From Morococcus cerebrosus (GTDB lineage Bacteria; Pseudomonadota; Gammaproteobacteria; Burkholderiales; Neisseriaceae), in the NCBI RefSeq assembly GCF_022749515.1, contig NZ_CP094242.1, forward strand, positions 1,550,001-1,614,000: 64,000 nt of DNA, read 5' to 3'. Below are positions 18,874 to 28,626 of this stretch, in pieces. The translations under genes and the position numbers were made by a program. Within the stretch, counting starts at the first letter, position 1. Each line of letters starts with the position of its first letter. Below the pieces are notes generated by a model, which did not search any database, was not told the origin of the DNA, and saw only the letters and a program-made list of their open reading frames with translations.

Positions 18874-18913
18874 GTTTTCAGACGACCTCCCACAAGCCAA
18901 AGGTCGTCTGAAA
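18874..18913 (+). terminator. Inverted DUS pair after ridA
   Basis: GTTTTCAGACGACCT and AGGTCGTCTGAAAC face each other 13 bases past the ridA stop. Confidence 0.6.
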
Positions 18914-18941
18914 CACCACACACTATCGGACAATAACAACA

Positions 18942-19772
18942 ATGGCACACTACGCAATCGGCGATATTCAAGGCTGCTTCGACGAACTCACCCTTTTGCT
19001 CGACAAAATCAACTTCAACCACGGTACAGACACCCTCTGGCTCGTCGGCGACATCGTCAACCGCGGCCCCAAATCCCTCGAAGTCCTCCAATTCTGCATG
19101 GAACACGAAAGCAGCGTCCGCATGGTTCTCGGCAACCATGACCTGCACCTGCTCGCCGTCGGCTACGGCGAAGGCACCGTCAAGCGCAGCGACACCATCA
19201 CCCCCATCCTCCAACATCCCGACAGCAAAAAAATGCTCGAATGGCTGCGCTTCCAGCCCCTGCTGATTAAAGGCGTGCGCCATGTTATGGTTCACGCCGG
19301 CATCCTGCCCCAGTGGACCATCGCCCGCGCCGAACTGCTTGCCAGCGAAACCGAAGCCGAACTGCGCGGCAAAAAATACAAAAAGTTTTTCTCCAAAATG
19401 TACGGCAACAAACCCGCCGAATGGCGCGACGATCTGACCGGCTACGACCGCCTGCGCATGATTCTCAACGTCTTCACCCGAATGCGCGCGCTGACGCTGA
19501 AAAACGAACTCGATTACGACTACAAATCCACCCTCAAAAAAATGCCCCCGAACCTGCGCCCTTGGTTCAAAGCCCCCGACAGGCAAAACCTCAGCCACAC
19601 CATCGTCTTCGGACACTGGTCTTCGCTGGGTTTTATGAACACCGACAACATCCTCTCCCTCGACACCGGCGCGCTTTGGGGTGGCGAACTGACCGCCATC
19701 AACCTTGCCGACCACAGCATCACCCAAGTCCCTTCCCTTGGTGGTTTGGACTGGAAAACGGCTTTGAAATAA
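18942..19772 (+). CDS. apaH: Bis(5'-nucleosyl)-tetraphosphatase, symmetrical
   Basis: Metallophosphatase that splits Ap4A into two ADP, and more recently known to remove Np4 caps from RNA. 276 residues. Metal motifs: [33 protein letters not shown] and the later VHAGI and FGHWSSLG. Single-gene unit. A Correia element starts five bases after its TAA. Confidence 0.95.
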   Translation: MAHYAIGDIQGCFDELTLLLDKINFNHGTDTLWLVGDIVNRGPKSLEVLQFCMEHESSVRMVLGNHDLHLLAVGYGEGTVKRSDTITPILQHPDSKKMLEWLRFQPLLIKGVRHVMVHAGILPQWTIARAELLASETEAELRGKKYKKFFSKMYGNKPAEWRDDLTGYDRLRMILNVFTRMRALTLKNELDYDYKSTLKKMPPNLRPWFKAPDRQNLSHTIVFGHWSSLGFMNTDNILSLDTGALWGGELTAINLADHSITQVPSLGGLDWKTALK

Positions 19773-19776
19773 TTCA

Positions 19777-19883
19777 TATAGTGGATTAACTTTAAATCAG
19801 GACAAGGCGACGAAGCCGCAGACAGTACAGATAGTACGGCAAGGCGAGGCAACGCCGTACTGGTTTAAAGTTAATCCACTATA
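19777..19883 (+). repeat. Correia element (CREE), copy 2
   Basis: 107 bp with terminal TATAGTGG/CCACTATA, immediately after apaH. CREE ends can supply promoters or RNase III sites in Neisseria; here it would lie in the 3' part of the apaH transcript. Confidence 0.92.
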
Positions 19884-19890
19884 AAAATGA

Positions 19891-19935
19891 AAAAGGTCGT
19901 CTGAAAACCAAAATTCAGGTTTTCAGACGACCTTT
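19891..19935. terminator. Bidirectional inverted DUS terminator
   Basis: AAAAGGTCGTCTGAAAACC and GGTTTTCAGACGACCTTTT, a long stem with T runs on both sides, between converging apaH and tal. Confidence 0.8.
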
Positions 19936-19974
19936 TATATCGACGAACCGCAAGCCTTACCTGCGGTTTGACAA

Positions 19975-21030
19975 TCAAGCCAGCGGGGCGAGCAGTTTGT
20001 CAAAGGCTTCTTCAAATTGTTTCAAACCGTCTTCCTGTAAGCGGTTGGCGAGGGTTTCTACGTCTATGCCGATCGCGGCGGTTTCGGCAAGCTGCGCTTG
20101 TGCTTCTTCTACGCCTTCGGTCAGCGTAGATTTGGCTGTACCGTGGTCGATGAAGGCTTTGAGGGTGGCGTCGGGAACGGTGTTGACGGTGTGTGCGCCG
20201 ATCAGGCTGTCAACGTAGAGCGTGTCGGGATAGGCGGGGTTTTTGACGCCTGTGGATGCCCATAAGAGCTGTACGCGGTTTGCGCCTTTGGCCTCCAGCG
20301 CGGCAAATTCGGGGCTGCCGAAGTATTGCGCCCAGTCTTGGTAGGCGGCTTTGGCAAGGGCGATGGCGATTTTGCCTTTGAGGTGGTCGGGCAGCGTTGC
20401 GTCCAGCGCGCCGTCCACGCGGGAGATGAAGAAGCTGGCGACGGCTTGGATATGTGCAACGCTTTGTCCGGCTGCCAAGCGTTTGGCGATGCCACGCGCG
20501 TAGGCTGCGTAGGCTTTGAGGGTTTGGGCGCGTGAGAACAGCAGGGTCAGGTTCACGCTGATGCCGTCGGCGATGAGGGTTTCGAGTGCTTCGATGCCTG
20601 CGTCGGTGGCGGGGACTTTAATCATGGCGTTTTTACGCGCGATGGCGGCATGGAGGCGGCGGGCTTCTTCTACCGTGCCTTGTGCGTCTTTGGCAAGCTC
20701 GGGGGAAACTTCGAGGCTGACGAAACCGGTTTTGCCGCCGGTGGATTCGTGTTCGGCAAGGCAAACGTCGCAGGCTGCCTGTACATCGGCAATCGCCATG
20801 GTTTCGTAGCGTTGTTTGGGGCTGAGGTCTTGCTGCTTGAGGGCGGCGACTTCATCGGCGTAAAGCGCGTCGCCGGCAAAGGCTTTTTGGAAGATGGCGG
20901 GATTGGAAGTGACGCCGCACACGCCTTGTTTCAGCATTTGCGCCAATTCGCCGCTTTGTACGAGCGAGCGGGAAAGGTTGTCCAGCCAGATTTGTTGTCC
21001 TAATGCTTTAACGTCCGATAAAATAGTCAT
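19975..21030 (-). CDS. tal: Transaldolase
   Basis: Pentose-phosphate enzyme that moves a dihydroxyacetone unit between sugar phosphates. 351 residues from the ATG at 21030 ([15 protein letters not shown]). The Schiff-base lysine is Lys138 in [10 protein letters not shown]. Other family marks are [22 protein letters not shown] and [11 protein letters not shown]. This is the longer TalB subtype III form found in Neisseria and actinobacteria rather than the E. coli type. The longer upstream frame overlaps the start of kdsD and is rejected. Confidence 0.95.
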   Translation of the reverse strand: MTILSDVKALGQQIWLDNLSRSLVQSGELAQMLKQGVCGVTSNPAIFQKAFAGDALYADEVAALKQQDLSPKQRYETMAIADVQAACDVCLAEHESTGGKTGFVSLEVSPELAKDAQGTVEEARRLHAAIARKNAMIKVPATDAGIEALETLIADGISVNLTLLFSRAQTLKAYAAYARGIAKRLAAGQSVAHIQAVASFFISRVDGALDATLPDHLKGKIAIALAKAAYQDWAQYFGSPEFAALEAKGANRVQLLWASTGVKNPAYPDTLYVDSLIGAHTVNTVPDATLKAFIDHGTAKSTLTEGVEEAQAQLAETAAIGIDVETLANRLQEDGLKQFEEAFDKLLAPLA

Positions 21031-21165
21031 CTCTGATTCCTTTAAATATAGGTTATTTGCGAAGCAGGCGGTAATGCTACCCCTATTCGGCAAATTTGGA
21101 TAGTTTATTAGGGCATTTAATGATGTCCAAAACGATATAAAACGAACACAAAAAGGCATGAAATT

Positions 21166-22140
21166 ATGGCAGGAAACGGTCAATATCTCGATTGGGCGCG
21201 CGAAGTGTTGCACACCGAAGCGGAAGGCTTGCGTGAAATTGCGGCGGAATTGGACGAAAACTTCGTCCTTGCGGCAGACGCGCTGTTGCACTGCAAAGGC
21301 AGGGTCGTCATCACAGGCATGGGCAAGTCGGGACATATCGGGCGCAAAATAGCGGCGACCATGGCTTCAACCGGCACACCCGCGTTTTTCGTCCATCCTG
21401 CGGAAGCGGCGCACGGCGACTTGGGCATGATTGTGGACAACGACGTCGTCGTCGCAATTTCCAATTCCGGCGAAAGCGACGAAATCGCCGCCATCATCCC
21501 CGCGCTCAAACGCAAAAACATTACCCTCATCTGCATTACCGCCCGCCCCGATTCGACCATGGCGAGCCATGCCGACATCCACATCACCGCGTCAGTTTCC
21601 AAAGAAGCCTGCCCGCTGGGACTTGCCCCGACCTCCAGCACGACCGCCGTTATGGCTTTGGGTGACGCATTGGCAGTCGTCCTTTTGCGCGCCCGCGCGT
21701 TTACGCCCGACGATTTCGCCTTGAGCCACCCCGCCGGCAGCCTCGGCAAACGCCTGCTTCTACGCGTTGCGGACATCATGCACAAAGACGACGCCCTGCC
21801 TGCCGTCCGACTCGGTACGCCCTTAAAAGAAGCCATCGTCAGCATGAGCGAAAAAGGCTTGGGCATGCTGGCGGTAACAGACGATCAAGGTCGTCTGAAA
21901 GGCGTATTCACCGACGGCGATTTGCGCCGCCTGTTCCAACAGCGCGACCGTTTTGACGGACTGACCGTCGATGAAATCATGCACCCCTCCCCCAAAACCA
22001 TCCCCGCCGAACGCCTCGCTACCGAAGCACTGAAAGTCATGCAGGCAAACCATGTGAACGGGCTTTTGGTAACAGACGCCGACGGCGTGCTGACCGGCGC
22101 GCTGAATATGCACGATTTACTGATGGCGCGGATTGTGTAG
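21166..22140 (+). CDS. kdsD: D-arabinose 5-phosphate isomerase
   Basis: Converts ribulose 5-phosphate to arabinose 5-phosphate, the first step toward Kdo for lipooligosaccharide. 324 residues: an N-terminal SIS sugar-isomerase domain ([30 protein letters not shown]) and two C-terminal CBS domains (about 205-265 and 275-324). It is divergent from tal, which is a pentose-phosphate enzyme, so the two share an upstream region of 135 bp. KpsF is the capsule-linked paralogue name; no capsule genes are near. Confidence 0.95.
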   Translation: MAGNGQYLDWAREVLHTEAEGLREIAAELDENFVLAADALLHCKGRVVITGMGKSGHIGRKIAATMASTGTPAFFVHPAEAAHGDLGMIVDNDVVVAISNSGESDEIAAIIPALKRKNITLICITARPDSTMASHADIHITASVSKEACPLGLAPTSSTTAVMALGDALAVVLLRARAFTPDDFALSHPAGSLGKRLLLRVADIMHKDDALPAVRLGTPLKEAIVSMSEKGLGMLAVTDDQGRLKGVFTDGDLRRLFQQRDRFDGLTVDEIMHPSPKTIPAERLATEALKVMQANHVNGLLVTDADGVLTGALNMHDLLMARIV

Positions 22141-22147
22141 TCCAAGC

Positions 22148-22188
22148 AGGTCGTCTGAAACCTGATTCAACGTTTTCAGACGACCTTT
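22148..22188 (+). terminator. Inverted DUS pair after kdsD
   Basis: AGGTCGTCTGAAAC and GTTTTCAGACGACCT face each other eight bases past the stop, followed by TTCC. Confidence 0.7.
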
Positions 22189-22228
22189 CCAGTATAATCC
22201 AAGCCTTTCCCCCGATTGCGAACCCACC

Positions 22229-23488
22229 ATGACCCCGATCCAAATCGACCATACCACCAAAGTTCTGGCCGAAATGCTGACTTTCAAACAGCCTGCCGAT
22301 GCCGTTCTGTCCGCCTACTTCCGCGAACACAAAAAACTCGGCAGACAAGACCGCCACGAAATCGCCGAAACCGCCTTCGCCGCCCTGCGCCATTATCAAA
22401 AAATCAGTACCGTCCTGCGCCGCCCGCATGCCCAGCCGCGCAAAGCCGCACTTGCCGCGCTCGTCCTCGGTAGAAGCACCAACATCAGCCAAATCAAAGA
22501 CCTGCTCGACGAAGAAGAAACCGAGTTCCTCAGCAGCCTCAAAGCACGCAAACCCGAATTTTCAGACGACCTCCATACCGCCGCCGAATTGCCGCAATGG
22601 CTGGTGGAGCAACTGCAAAAACATAACAGCGACGAAGAAATCCTCGCCTTCGGCCGCAGCACCAACCAAGCCGCGCCGCTCGACATCCGCGTCAACACGC
22701 TCAAAGGCAGACGCGACAAAGTGCTGCCCCTGATTCAAGCCGAAAGCCCCGATGCAGAAGCCACGCCCTATTCCCCTTGGGGCATCCGCCTGAAAAACAA
22801 AATTGCCCTCAACAAACACGAATTGTTTTTAGACGGCACGCTGGAAGTCCAAGACGAAGGCAGCCAGCTCCTCGCCCTGCTCGTCGGCGCCAAACGCGGC
22901 GAAATCATCGTCGATTTCTGCGCCGGCGCAGGCGGCAAAACCCTCGCCGTCGGTGCGCAAATGGCAAACAAAGGCAGAATCTACGCCTTCGACATCGCCG
23001 AAAAACGCCTTGCCAACCTCAAGCCCCGCATGACCCGCGCCGGACTGACCAACATCCACACCGAACGCATCAGCAGCGAACACGACAGCCGCATCTCCCG
23101 CCTCACCGGCAAAGCCGACCGCGTTTTGGTCGATGCCCCCTGCTCCGGCTTAGGCACGCTGCGCCGCAACCCCGACCTCAAATACCGCCAATCGCCCGAA
23201 ACCGTCGCCAAACTTTTGGAACAGCAACACAGCATCCTCGATGCCGCCGCCAAACTGGTCAAACCGCAAGGCAGGCTGGTTTACGCCACTTGCAGCGTGT
23301 TGCCCGAAGAAAACGAAATGCAGGTCGAACGCTTTTTGGAAGAACACCCGGAATACGAACTCCTCGACTGCGCCGAGCTGCTCGCCGGTTTGAAAATCGA
23401 TTTGAACACCGGCAAGTACCTGCGCCTCGATTCGGCAAAACACCAAACCGACGGATTCTTCGCCGCCGTTTTGCAACGCAAGGAATAA
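22229..23488 (+). CDS. RsmB/NOP2-type RNA m5C methyltransferase
   Basis: 419 residues. An N-terminal helical region (FREHKKLGRQDRHEIAETAF) resembles the NusB-like part of RsmB. The SAM-binding domain follows: VDFCAGAGGKT, DAPCSGLGTLRRNPDLK with catalytic Cys305, and ATCSVLPEENE with Cys355, the two cysteines of the RsmB mechanism. The target is presumably a cytosine in 16S rRNA, but Neisseria often has a second Sun/RsmB gene next to fmt, so I leave the symbol blank. A DUS lies in the coding region (EFSDDLH). Confidence 0.9.
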   Translation: MTPIQIDHTTKVLAEMLTFKQPADAVLSAYFREHKKLGRQDRHEIAETAFAALRHYQKISTVLRRPHAQPRKAALAALVLGRSTNISQIKDLLDEEETEFLSSLKARKPEFSDDLHTAAELPQWLVEQLQKHNSDEEILAFGRSTNQAAPLDIRVNTLKGRRDKVLPLIQAESPDAEATPYSPWGIRLKNKIALNKHELFLDGTLEVQDEGSQLLALLVGAKRGEIIVDFCAGAGGKTLAVGAQMANKGRIYAFDIAEKRLANLKPRMTRAGLTNIHTERISSEHDSRISRLTGKADRVLVDAPCSGLGTLRRNPDLKYRQSPETVAKLLEQQHSILDAAAKLVKPQGRLVYATCSVLPEENEMQVERFLEEHPEYELLDCAELLAGLKIDLNTGKYLRLDSAKHQTDGFFAAVLQRKE

Positions 23489-23514
23489 ATGTTCAAACAA
23501 GGCGTAAACACACG

Positions 23515-23557
23515 AAAGTCGTCTGAAAAACCGGATTCGGGTTTTCAGACGACCTTT
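23515..23557 (+). terminator. Inverted DUS pair after the methyltransferase gene
   Basis: AAAGTCGTCTGAAAAACC and GGGTTTTCAGACGACCTTT form a long stem 26 bases past the stop. Confidence 0.75.
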
Positions 23558-23712
23558 CTCAATTCAGCCAAGCCGTAGCTTGAACTTTGCCTGCAAAATC
23601 AGCCAAGCAAATTTGGAATCGGACAATCAAGTTTTTTAGCGGGAAAACCTACGCTACATTTTGTGGCTATCGCAAACATACTTAACTTTGAATGCAGTAT
23701 GTCGTCCAATTC

Positions 23713-23818
23713 CGTCATTCCCCCGCAGACGGGAATCCATCGTAAAACGTAAGAAACCTTGATTTGAAGAACAGTTTCTGAATTTCAAAAATGGACTCCC
23801 GCCTGCGCGGGAATGACG
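23713..23818. repeat. NIME unit (dRS3-bounded repeat)
   Basis: CGTCATTCCCCCGCAGACGGGAAT and an inverted partner GCCTGCGCGGGAATGACG enclose about 60 bp. The rest of the 23489-23945 gap holds only two DUS pairs; no gene is seen. Confidence 0.85.
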
Positions 23819-23905
23819 GCTGACGACGGATCTCGTATTAAAACCAATACCTCAGGTCGGCATTCATGCCCGACCTGCATATGGCAAAGCAACGCCCAAA
23901 ACACG

Positions 23906-23937
23906 AAAGGTCGTCTGAAAACCCTTTCAGACGACCC
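23906..23937 (-). terminator. Inverted DUS pair downstream of scpB
   Basis: AAAGGTCGTCTGAAAA and TTTCAGACGACCCC face each other nine bases from the scpB stop. Confidence 0.7.
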
Positions 23938-23945
23938 CTCCCAAT

Positions 23946-24557
23946 TCAGTTGACCAACCTGCCTGCATTTTCAGACTCTTCCGCAGGCTCTTCCTCATCG
24001 CCCGTCGGCGGCGTTTCCACCAAATCGGGCAACACCAATTCACCCAACTCGGTCAATGGCGGCAGCTCTTCCAAACTGTCCAACTGCAAATCGCTCAAAA
24101 ACGTTGCCGTCGTCGCCCACAATGAAGGCCGCCCGACCGAATCACGATGCCCGATCACTTCAATCCAGCCCCTGTCCTGCAAAGTCTGCATCACGTTCTG
24201 CGACACCGCCACGCCGCGTATGCCCTCAATGTCGCCTCGCGTCACCGGCTGCTGGTAGGCAATAATCGCCAGCGTTTCCATTACGGCGCGGGAATAGCGC
24301 GGCGCACGCTGCTCCTGAAGGCTGCCCAGCCGCTCGAATGCCGCCTGAGCAATCTGAAACCGCCAGCCCTCGTGCGTATGCACCAGTTGCAACGCCCTGC
24401 CCTGCCAACGTGTTTTCAACTGCGCCAATACATCGATTAATTTGTCCTGCGACAGCGGCGGCACACACAATTCGCGCATGGATTTTTCGTTTAGGGGTTC
24501 GGTTTGGGTCAAAAGCGCGGCTTCGATGAGCGCGTCGGGAGGGAGTTTTTCGTTCAT
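23946..24557 (-). CDS. scpB: Segregation and condensation protein B
   Basis: Partner of ScpA and SMC in chromosome condensation. 203 residues with two winged-helix domains; the diagnostic stretch is SRAVMETLAIIAYQQPVTRGDIEGIRGV, followed by GWIEVIGHRDSVGRPSLW. The tail is acidic (GDEEEPAEESE). The ATG at 24557 is directly upstream of MNEKLPPDALIEAALL, the expected start. No scpA lies next to it in the window. Confidence 0.93.
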   Translation of the reverse strand: MNEKLPPDALIEAALLTQTEPLNEKSMRELCVPPLSQDKLIDVLAQLKTRWQGRALQLVHTHEGWRFQIAQAAFERLGSLQEQRAPRYSRAVMETLAIIAYQQPVTRGDIEGIRGVAVSQNVMQTLQDRGWIEVIGHRDSVGRPSLWATTATFLSDLQLDSLEELPPLTELGELVLPDLVETPPTGDEEEPAEESENAGRLVN

Positions 24558-24586
24558 AATTTAAGATTGTTGCTCGATATAACAAG

Positions 24587-24625
24587 TTTTCAGACGACCG
24601 CCAAGTGCTTAAAGGTCGTCTGAAA
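24587..24625. terminator. Inverted DUS pair between scpB and the 206-residue gene
   Basis: GTTTTCAGACGACC and AAGGTCGTCTGAAAAAC face each other, about 130 bases downstream of the minus-strand gene at 24758 and just upstream of scpB. Confidence 0.5.
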
Positions 24626-24757
24626 AACGGAAACAGCAGGATAGGTTTGACAGGTCAAATTTAAATGAAGTACCTGTTTCAGCCTCCCATCTGCGTGGGA
24701 TTGACGATGTGTGTTTTTCCTATTTTAACCTGCGGCACATTCGGACAGAAACCGTCT

Positions 24758-25378
24758 TTATGCCCCATGACAGGCTTCGTAAAGCGGCAGCAAATCTTCC
24801 ACCGTTTCAACTATCCATTTTGCTACATCCTGTTTGCCCAAATCGTCGCGTTCGATGTGTTTGCCGATGCAGAAAAAGTCTTCGCCGTTTTGCAATCTTC
24901 GGTCGGATTCGCTTTGCTGTGCGACGGTGCGGTAGTCGTCATATTCGCTTTCCGCGCCGTGCCACATATCGAATGCGGCGTATTTTTCGGTATCGAAATT
25001 GTCCAGCCAGCGGTTGTACTCGGGCAGCGCAATCGGCGACACGTCGGCTTTGTAGCAGTGCCAGTCTAGGCTGACGCTCAGGCGGCGGCGGTTCAATAAA
25101 ATCGATAAAATCGCGGCGGAATTTTTGTATTGGGCGTATTTGAAGTAGGCGAAGAAATGGGCGCGAACCTGCCAGCCGTTACACCAGCGTTCGATATGCG
25201 GCGGGGCGAAAGGTTCGCCCAAATCTGCGGCGACCTGCTGTATCAGCTGCTGCCATATCTGCCAGTTTTCCTTGTAGTCGGCTTTGATTTGCGGAATGCT
25301 CTCGGGCTGGTATTTTTTGAGCTGGGCAAACTGGAAAAACGGGATATTGAACAAATCGCAGCTTTTTGGCGTCAGCAT
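24758..25378 (-). CDS. Uncharacterised protein (possibly HI_0552 family)
   Basis: 206 residues, hydrophilic and aromatic-rich, with no signal peptide or membrane helix. I recognise it only loosely as the HI_0552-like family of Pasteurellaceae and Neisseriaceae. Conserved features judged from the broken relative at 14784: MLTPxSCDLF at the start, FAPPHIERWCNGWQ in the middle and VETxxxLLPxYEACH at the end, so these are probably functional segments. The ATG at 25378 is in the same place as the start of the relative. Function unknown. Confidence 0.75.
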   Translation of the reverse strand: MLTPKSCDLFNIPFFQFAQLKKYQPESIPQIKADYKENWQIWQQLIQQVAADLGEPFAPPHIERWCNGWQVRAHFFAYFKYAQYKNSAAILSILLNRRRLSVSLDWHCYKADVSPIALPEYNRWLDNFDTEKYAAFDMWHGAESEYDDYRTVAQQSESDRRLQNGEDFFCIGKHIERDDLGKQDVAKWIVETVEDLLPLYEACHGA

Positions 25379-25498
25379 GGTTTGCTTCCTTTTCAGACGA
25401 CGTTGTTGGTTTGCGGGAAGATACTGGGGTCGTCTGAAACTCTGTTTTCAAGTTTTCAGACAACCTTTGTTTGAAGAAACGGCAATCTGTAAACGACC

Positions 25499-26008
25499 TT
25501 ATCTGCGTCGGCGCGCCGCCATGATTTCGCCGATTTCGGTCAGTTTCTCTTTGGGGATAAACGTTTTGCCCATGTCGAACAAGGGTTCTTCAATCGCCAG
25601 ATGCACATCGTAACCTGCCACAAAGCGTTTGAACGCTTCCGCATCGGGGATATAGGCGTTGTCTGCTTCGAGTTTTGCAAATTCGGCAGCCACGGCATCC
25701 CAGTTGCCATGCAGGCTTACATGCTGGCGCAAAAGCTCGTCCACGCTTTCTTGGGCTTGCGGCGCGTATTGCAGCAGGAGCGGGAAGAAGTTTTCTTCTT
25801 CGTCTTCATGGTGCAGCGGCGCGGCAACGTTGAAATACTGGGCGATTTGGCGGATGGTTTGCAAAACAATCTGATTGCAGCCGTTTTCGGCGATATAGTC
25901 CGACAGCATGGCGACTTGGCCGCAGAAACGGCGTACTTTGCCGTGGCAGGCGTACAGCATTTCAATCGGCTCGGCAAAGGTAACGCTTTTGGTTTCAAAC
26001 GGATTCAT
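25499..26008 (-). CDS. Hemerythrin-like (HHE) domain protein
   Basis: 169 residues, four-helix HHE type. Candidate di-iron ligands: His in [30 protein letters not shown] and [12 protein letters not shown], spaced as in hemerythrin cation-binding proteins. Such proteins sense or buffer oxygen, iron or nitric oxide; which applies here cannot be told. Its ATG lies 33 bases from the distal end of IS1655 copy C, and the host DUS that received the element lies within its upstream region, so its promoter may be altered. Confidence 0.88.
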   Translation of the reverse strand: MNPFETKSVTFAEPIEMLYACHGKVRRFCGQVAMLSDYIAENGCNQIVLQTIRQIAQYFNVAAPLHHEDEEENFFPLLLQYAPQAQESVDELLRQHVSLHGNWDAVAAEFAKLEADNAYIPDAEAFKRFVAGYDVHLAIEEPLFDMGKTFIPKEKLTEIGEIMAARRRR

Positions 26009-26041
26009 GTTTGTGTTCTCAATGGGTACTTTTCAGACGAC

Positions 26042-27121
26042 CTTGGATTCGGATTTCAAGTGCAACACTAGGGTACCAGTGGTTGGAACAGATTTAAGAA
26101 TAAAACACTTGGCGTTTCGTAGCCAAGTGTTTTTCTCGGCCGGTGGTTCAACTCATCTTGAACCCTGCGTATCTCCCGATCGCTGATGTTTCGGAAATCG
26201 GTTTGTTTGGGGAAATATTGCCGGATGAGTCCATTGGTGTTCTCATTCAGCCCTTTTTCCCAAGAATGGTAAGGGCGGCAAAAATAGGTTTTCGCCTTCA
26301 ATGCTTTGGCTATTTTGGTGTGTTGGTAGAACTCTTTGCCGTTATCCATGGTGATGGTGTGGACTCTGGCTTTATATGCCTTTAATACCCTAATGGCCGC
26401 CCGGGCAGTGTCTTCGGCTTTTAAGTTCTTTAATTTGCAGATGATGGTGTAGCGGGTAGTGCGTTCGACCAAGGTCAATAACGCGCTTTTCTGATTTTTG
26501 CCGACGATGGTGTCGGCCTCCCAATCGCCGATGCGGGTTTTCCGGTCGACGATAGCAGGTCGGTTCTCTATGCCGACGCGGTCGGGCACTTTGCCTCTGG
26601 TCCATGTGCTGCCGTAGCGTTTGCGGTAGGGTTTGCTGCATATTCTGAGGTGTTGCCACAAAGTGCCGCCGTTGCTTTTGTCTTGGCGAAGGTAGCGGTA
26701 AATGGTGCTGTGATGGAGTGTGATCCCGTGGTGTTTATGCAGGTAGGCACATACTTGTTCGGGACTGAGTTTGCGGCGGATAAGGGTGTCGATGTGTTGA
26801 ACCAGCTGCGAATCGAGCTTATAGGGTTTTCGCCGGTGCTGTTTGGTCAGCCGGCTTTGCTTCTGTGCTTTTTCGGCGCTGTATTGCTGTCCTTGGATGC
26901 AGTGCCGCTTGATTTCGCGGCTGATGGTGCTTTTGTGGCGGTTGAGCTGTTTGGCGATTTCGGCGATGGTGCAGTGGCGGGACAGGTATTGGATATGGTA
27001 TCGTTCGTCTTGGGTCAGTTGTGTGTAGCTCATGGCAATCTTTCTTGCAGGACAGGCCGTATGCTACCGCATACTGGCCTTTTTCTGTTATGGAAAGTTG
27101 CACTTCAAATGCGAATCCGCC
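26042..27121 (-). mobile_element. IS1655 (IS30 family), copy C, intact
   Basis: 1080 bp with the same termini as copies B and D. GAC is duplicated at 26039-26041 and 27122-27124. Read in the element's own direction, the right junction is CCAAG followed by GTCGTCTGAAAAG, so insertion was into a DUS and the junction recreates a complete AGGTCGTCTGAA. It lies between the azurin gene and the hemerythrin-like gene. Confidence 0.95.
26068..27033 (-). CDS. IS30-family transposase (IS1655), intact
   Basis: 321 residues, differing from copy B by very few residues (for example VDRKTR against VDQKTR). The helix-turn-helix and all three DDE motifs are present and no frameshift is seen. Transcription runs away from the azurin gene toward the hemerythrin-like gene on the same strand. 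Confidence 0.95.
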   Translation of the reverse strand: MSYTQLTQDERYHIQYLSRHCTIAEIAKQLNRHKSTISREIKRHCIQGQQYSAEKAQKQSRLTKQHRRKPYKLDSQLVQHIDTLIRRKLSPEQVCAYLHKHHGITLHHSTIYRYLRQDKSNGGTLWQHLRICSKPYRKRYGSTWTRGKVPDRVGIENRPAIVDRKTRIGDWEADTIVGKNQKSALLTLVERTTRYTIICKLKNLKAEDTARAAIRVLKAYKARVHTITMDNGKEFYQHTKIAKALKAKTYFCRPYHSWEKGLNENTNGLIRQYFPKQTDFRNISDREIRRVQDELNHRPRKTLGYETPSVLFLNLFQPLVP

Positions 27122-27139
27122 GACCATTTTATAACAAAA

Positions 27140-27160
27140 CAGCCTGCATAAAGCAGGCTG
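27140..27160 (-). terminator. Azurin gene terminator
   Basis: CAGCCTGC and GCAGGCTG with a five-base loop, then TTTTGTTT on the minus strand, 24 bases past the azurin stop. It lies between the gene and IS1655, so azurin transcripts should end before the element. Confidence 0.75.
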
Positions 27161-27184
27161 TCTGTATTTTGAAGCTTGGACGGA

Positions 27185-27760
27185 TTAGTCGACCAAAGTC
27201 ACTTTGCCGTTCATCAAAGCACCGTGTCCCGGGAAGGTGCAGGCAAATTTGTATTCGCCGCCCGCCAGTTTGGCAGGATCCAGAGTCAGGGAAGCTTCTT
27301 CGCCGCCGCCGACCAGTTTGGTGTGGGCAACAACGCGTGCATCGTCAGCTTTCACATAGTCGGTTGCAGCAGCGCCGGCACCGTCTTTGAAAATACCGTC
27401 CATGTCTTCGGCTTTACCGATGACGATGTTGTGACCCATGCTTTCTTTAGGTTGGGTACCGGTGTGTTTCAGGGTAACGGTGAATTCTTTACAAGCTTTG
27501 CTGACTTGGATTTCTTTAGTGTTGAACTGCATAGCGTCGTTGGCTTCGACAGTAGTCGCGCAGTTGCCGGCGGCAGGTGCTGCGGCAGAATCGGCAGGCG
27601 CTGCTTCGGAAGCAGGAGCAGCATCGGCAGGTGCAGCAGTTTCCGCAGGAGCGGCTTCAGAAGCGGCAGGCGCTGCATTCTCAGCAGGTTTTGCAGGTTC
27701 TTGCGAGCAGGCAGCCAAACCGATAACGGCGGCAGAAATCAGGGCTAAATATGCTTTCAT
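27185..27760 (-). CDS. laz: Lipid-modified azurin (H.8 antigen)
   Basis: Outer-membrane-anchored blue copper protein, 191 residues. Lipobox GLAAC gives acylated Cys18. Residues about 24-70 are an Ala/Pro/Glu-rich linker of AAPAE/SEAAP-type repeats, the H.8 epitope type. The azurin domain follows, with copper ligands His in SMGHNIVI and Cys/His/Met in [10 protein letters not shown]. In Neisseria it donates electrons and protects against peroxide and copper. The ATG at 27760 is preceded by a GGAGAT ribosome site. Confidence 0.96.
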   Translation of the reverse strand: MKAYLALISAAVIGLAACSQEPAKPAENAAPAASEAAPAETAAPADAAPASEAAPADSAAAPAAGNCATTVEANDAMQFNTKEIQVSKACKEFTVTLKHTGTQPKESMGHNIVIGKAEDMDGIFKDGAGAAATDYVKADDARVVAHTKLVGGGEEASLTLDPAKLAGGEYKFACTFPGHGALMNGKVTLVD

Positions 27761-28046
27761 TTGTATCTCCTAATGATGAGAGTCTGTTAAATTTTACAAA
27801 ACAAAACTTGCGAATATATTAATAAACCCATATTCGAGTTTACTATCTACAAGCGGAACCAAAGAAATAATGAAGCCGTATTCTGCTACAACAACCCAAA
27901 CAAGTCCAAGATTCCATAGCAAATTTACATCAGTTTACCTAAAAAAGAATGACTACTATTCAGGTATTATTTCTTTAGTATTAGACCCTCTCATTCGAAC
28001 GAATGAAATTTAACTTATATTAACAATTTAAATAATAATTCCCAAC

Positions 28047-28469
28047 TCAACGGCTGTGTTTGCGCACCAACTCCGCCAGCGCGGCAGCCAATTCAGGATG
28101 CTTATCTTCCAATTTTGCCGCCGCCGCATCAAAACTCTCCAATGCCGCCCCGCTCAAATGCAGGCTGTTGACTTTGGGTTGTGCCGGCGGCTTCGGCACG
28201 ACTTTGACCGCCACATTCCGAATCCCCGCGTTCAATTCCTGAAGCTGCGGCACAAGCGCGGGCAATATCATTTTCAGGCGCGAAGCCGCCATACCGTTTG
28301 CCGCCAGCAACACCAACCTGCCCTCTTCGATGCAGGCAGTTTGAAAGTGCGGGTGCAGGTTTGCCGGCAGGATGCGTTTGACTGCCGCATCCAGCCTGCG
28401 CCATTGTTGCGACTGCTGCAACAAACCGGCCAACCGCGCATCCCGCTTGCCCAATTGTTCCAAATTCAT
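28047..28469 (-). CDS. DUF721/DciA-family protein
   Basis: 140 residues. The N-terminal half (LLQQSQQWRRLDAAVKRILPANLHPHFQTACIEEGRLVLLAANGMAASRL) fits the DUF721 fold, found in DciA, which loads the replicative helicase in bacteria lacking DnaC. The C-terminal half is a linker and helix (ELAAALAELVRKHSR). It is divergent from secA, and this neighbourhood is common in beta- and gammaproteobacteria. The assignment to DciA itself is likely but rests on the pattern rather than a search. Confidence 0.8.
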   Translation of the reverse strand: MNLEQLGKRDARLAGLLQQSQQWRRLDAAVKRILPANLHPHFQTACIEEGRLVLLAANGMAASRLKMILPALVPQLQELNAGIRNVAVKVVPKPPAQPKVNSLHLSGAALESFDAAAAKLEDKHPELAAALAELVRKHSR

Positions 28470-28626
28470 ATGTTTCAGACGACCTTTTCAAAGTGTACGG
28501 TTGTATTATCAAGATTGAAATCCGGTAAAACTGCCTTTATTTCAAACGGCATGACTGCCTTGCTGCGAGGCTTGTGTTAAAATCCCCGTTTCGCCATTAT
28601 TTTATATCAGGCGCAGGAACTATTTC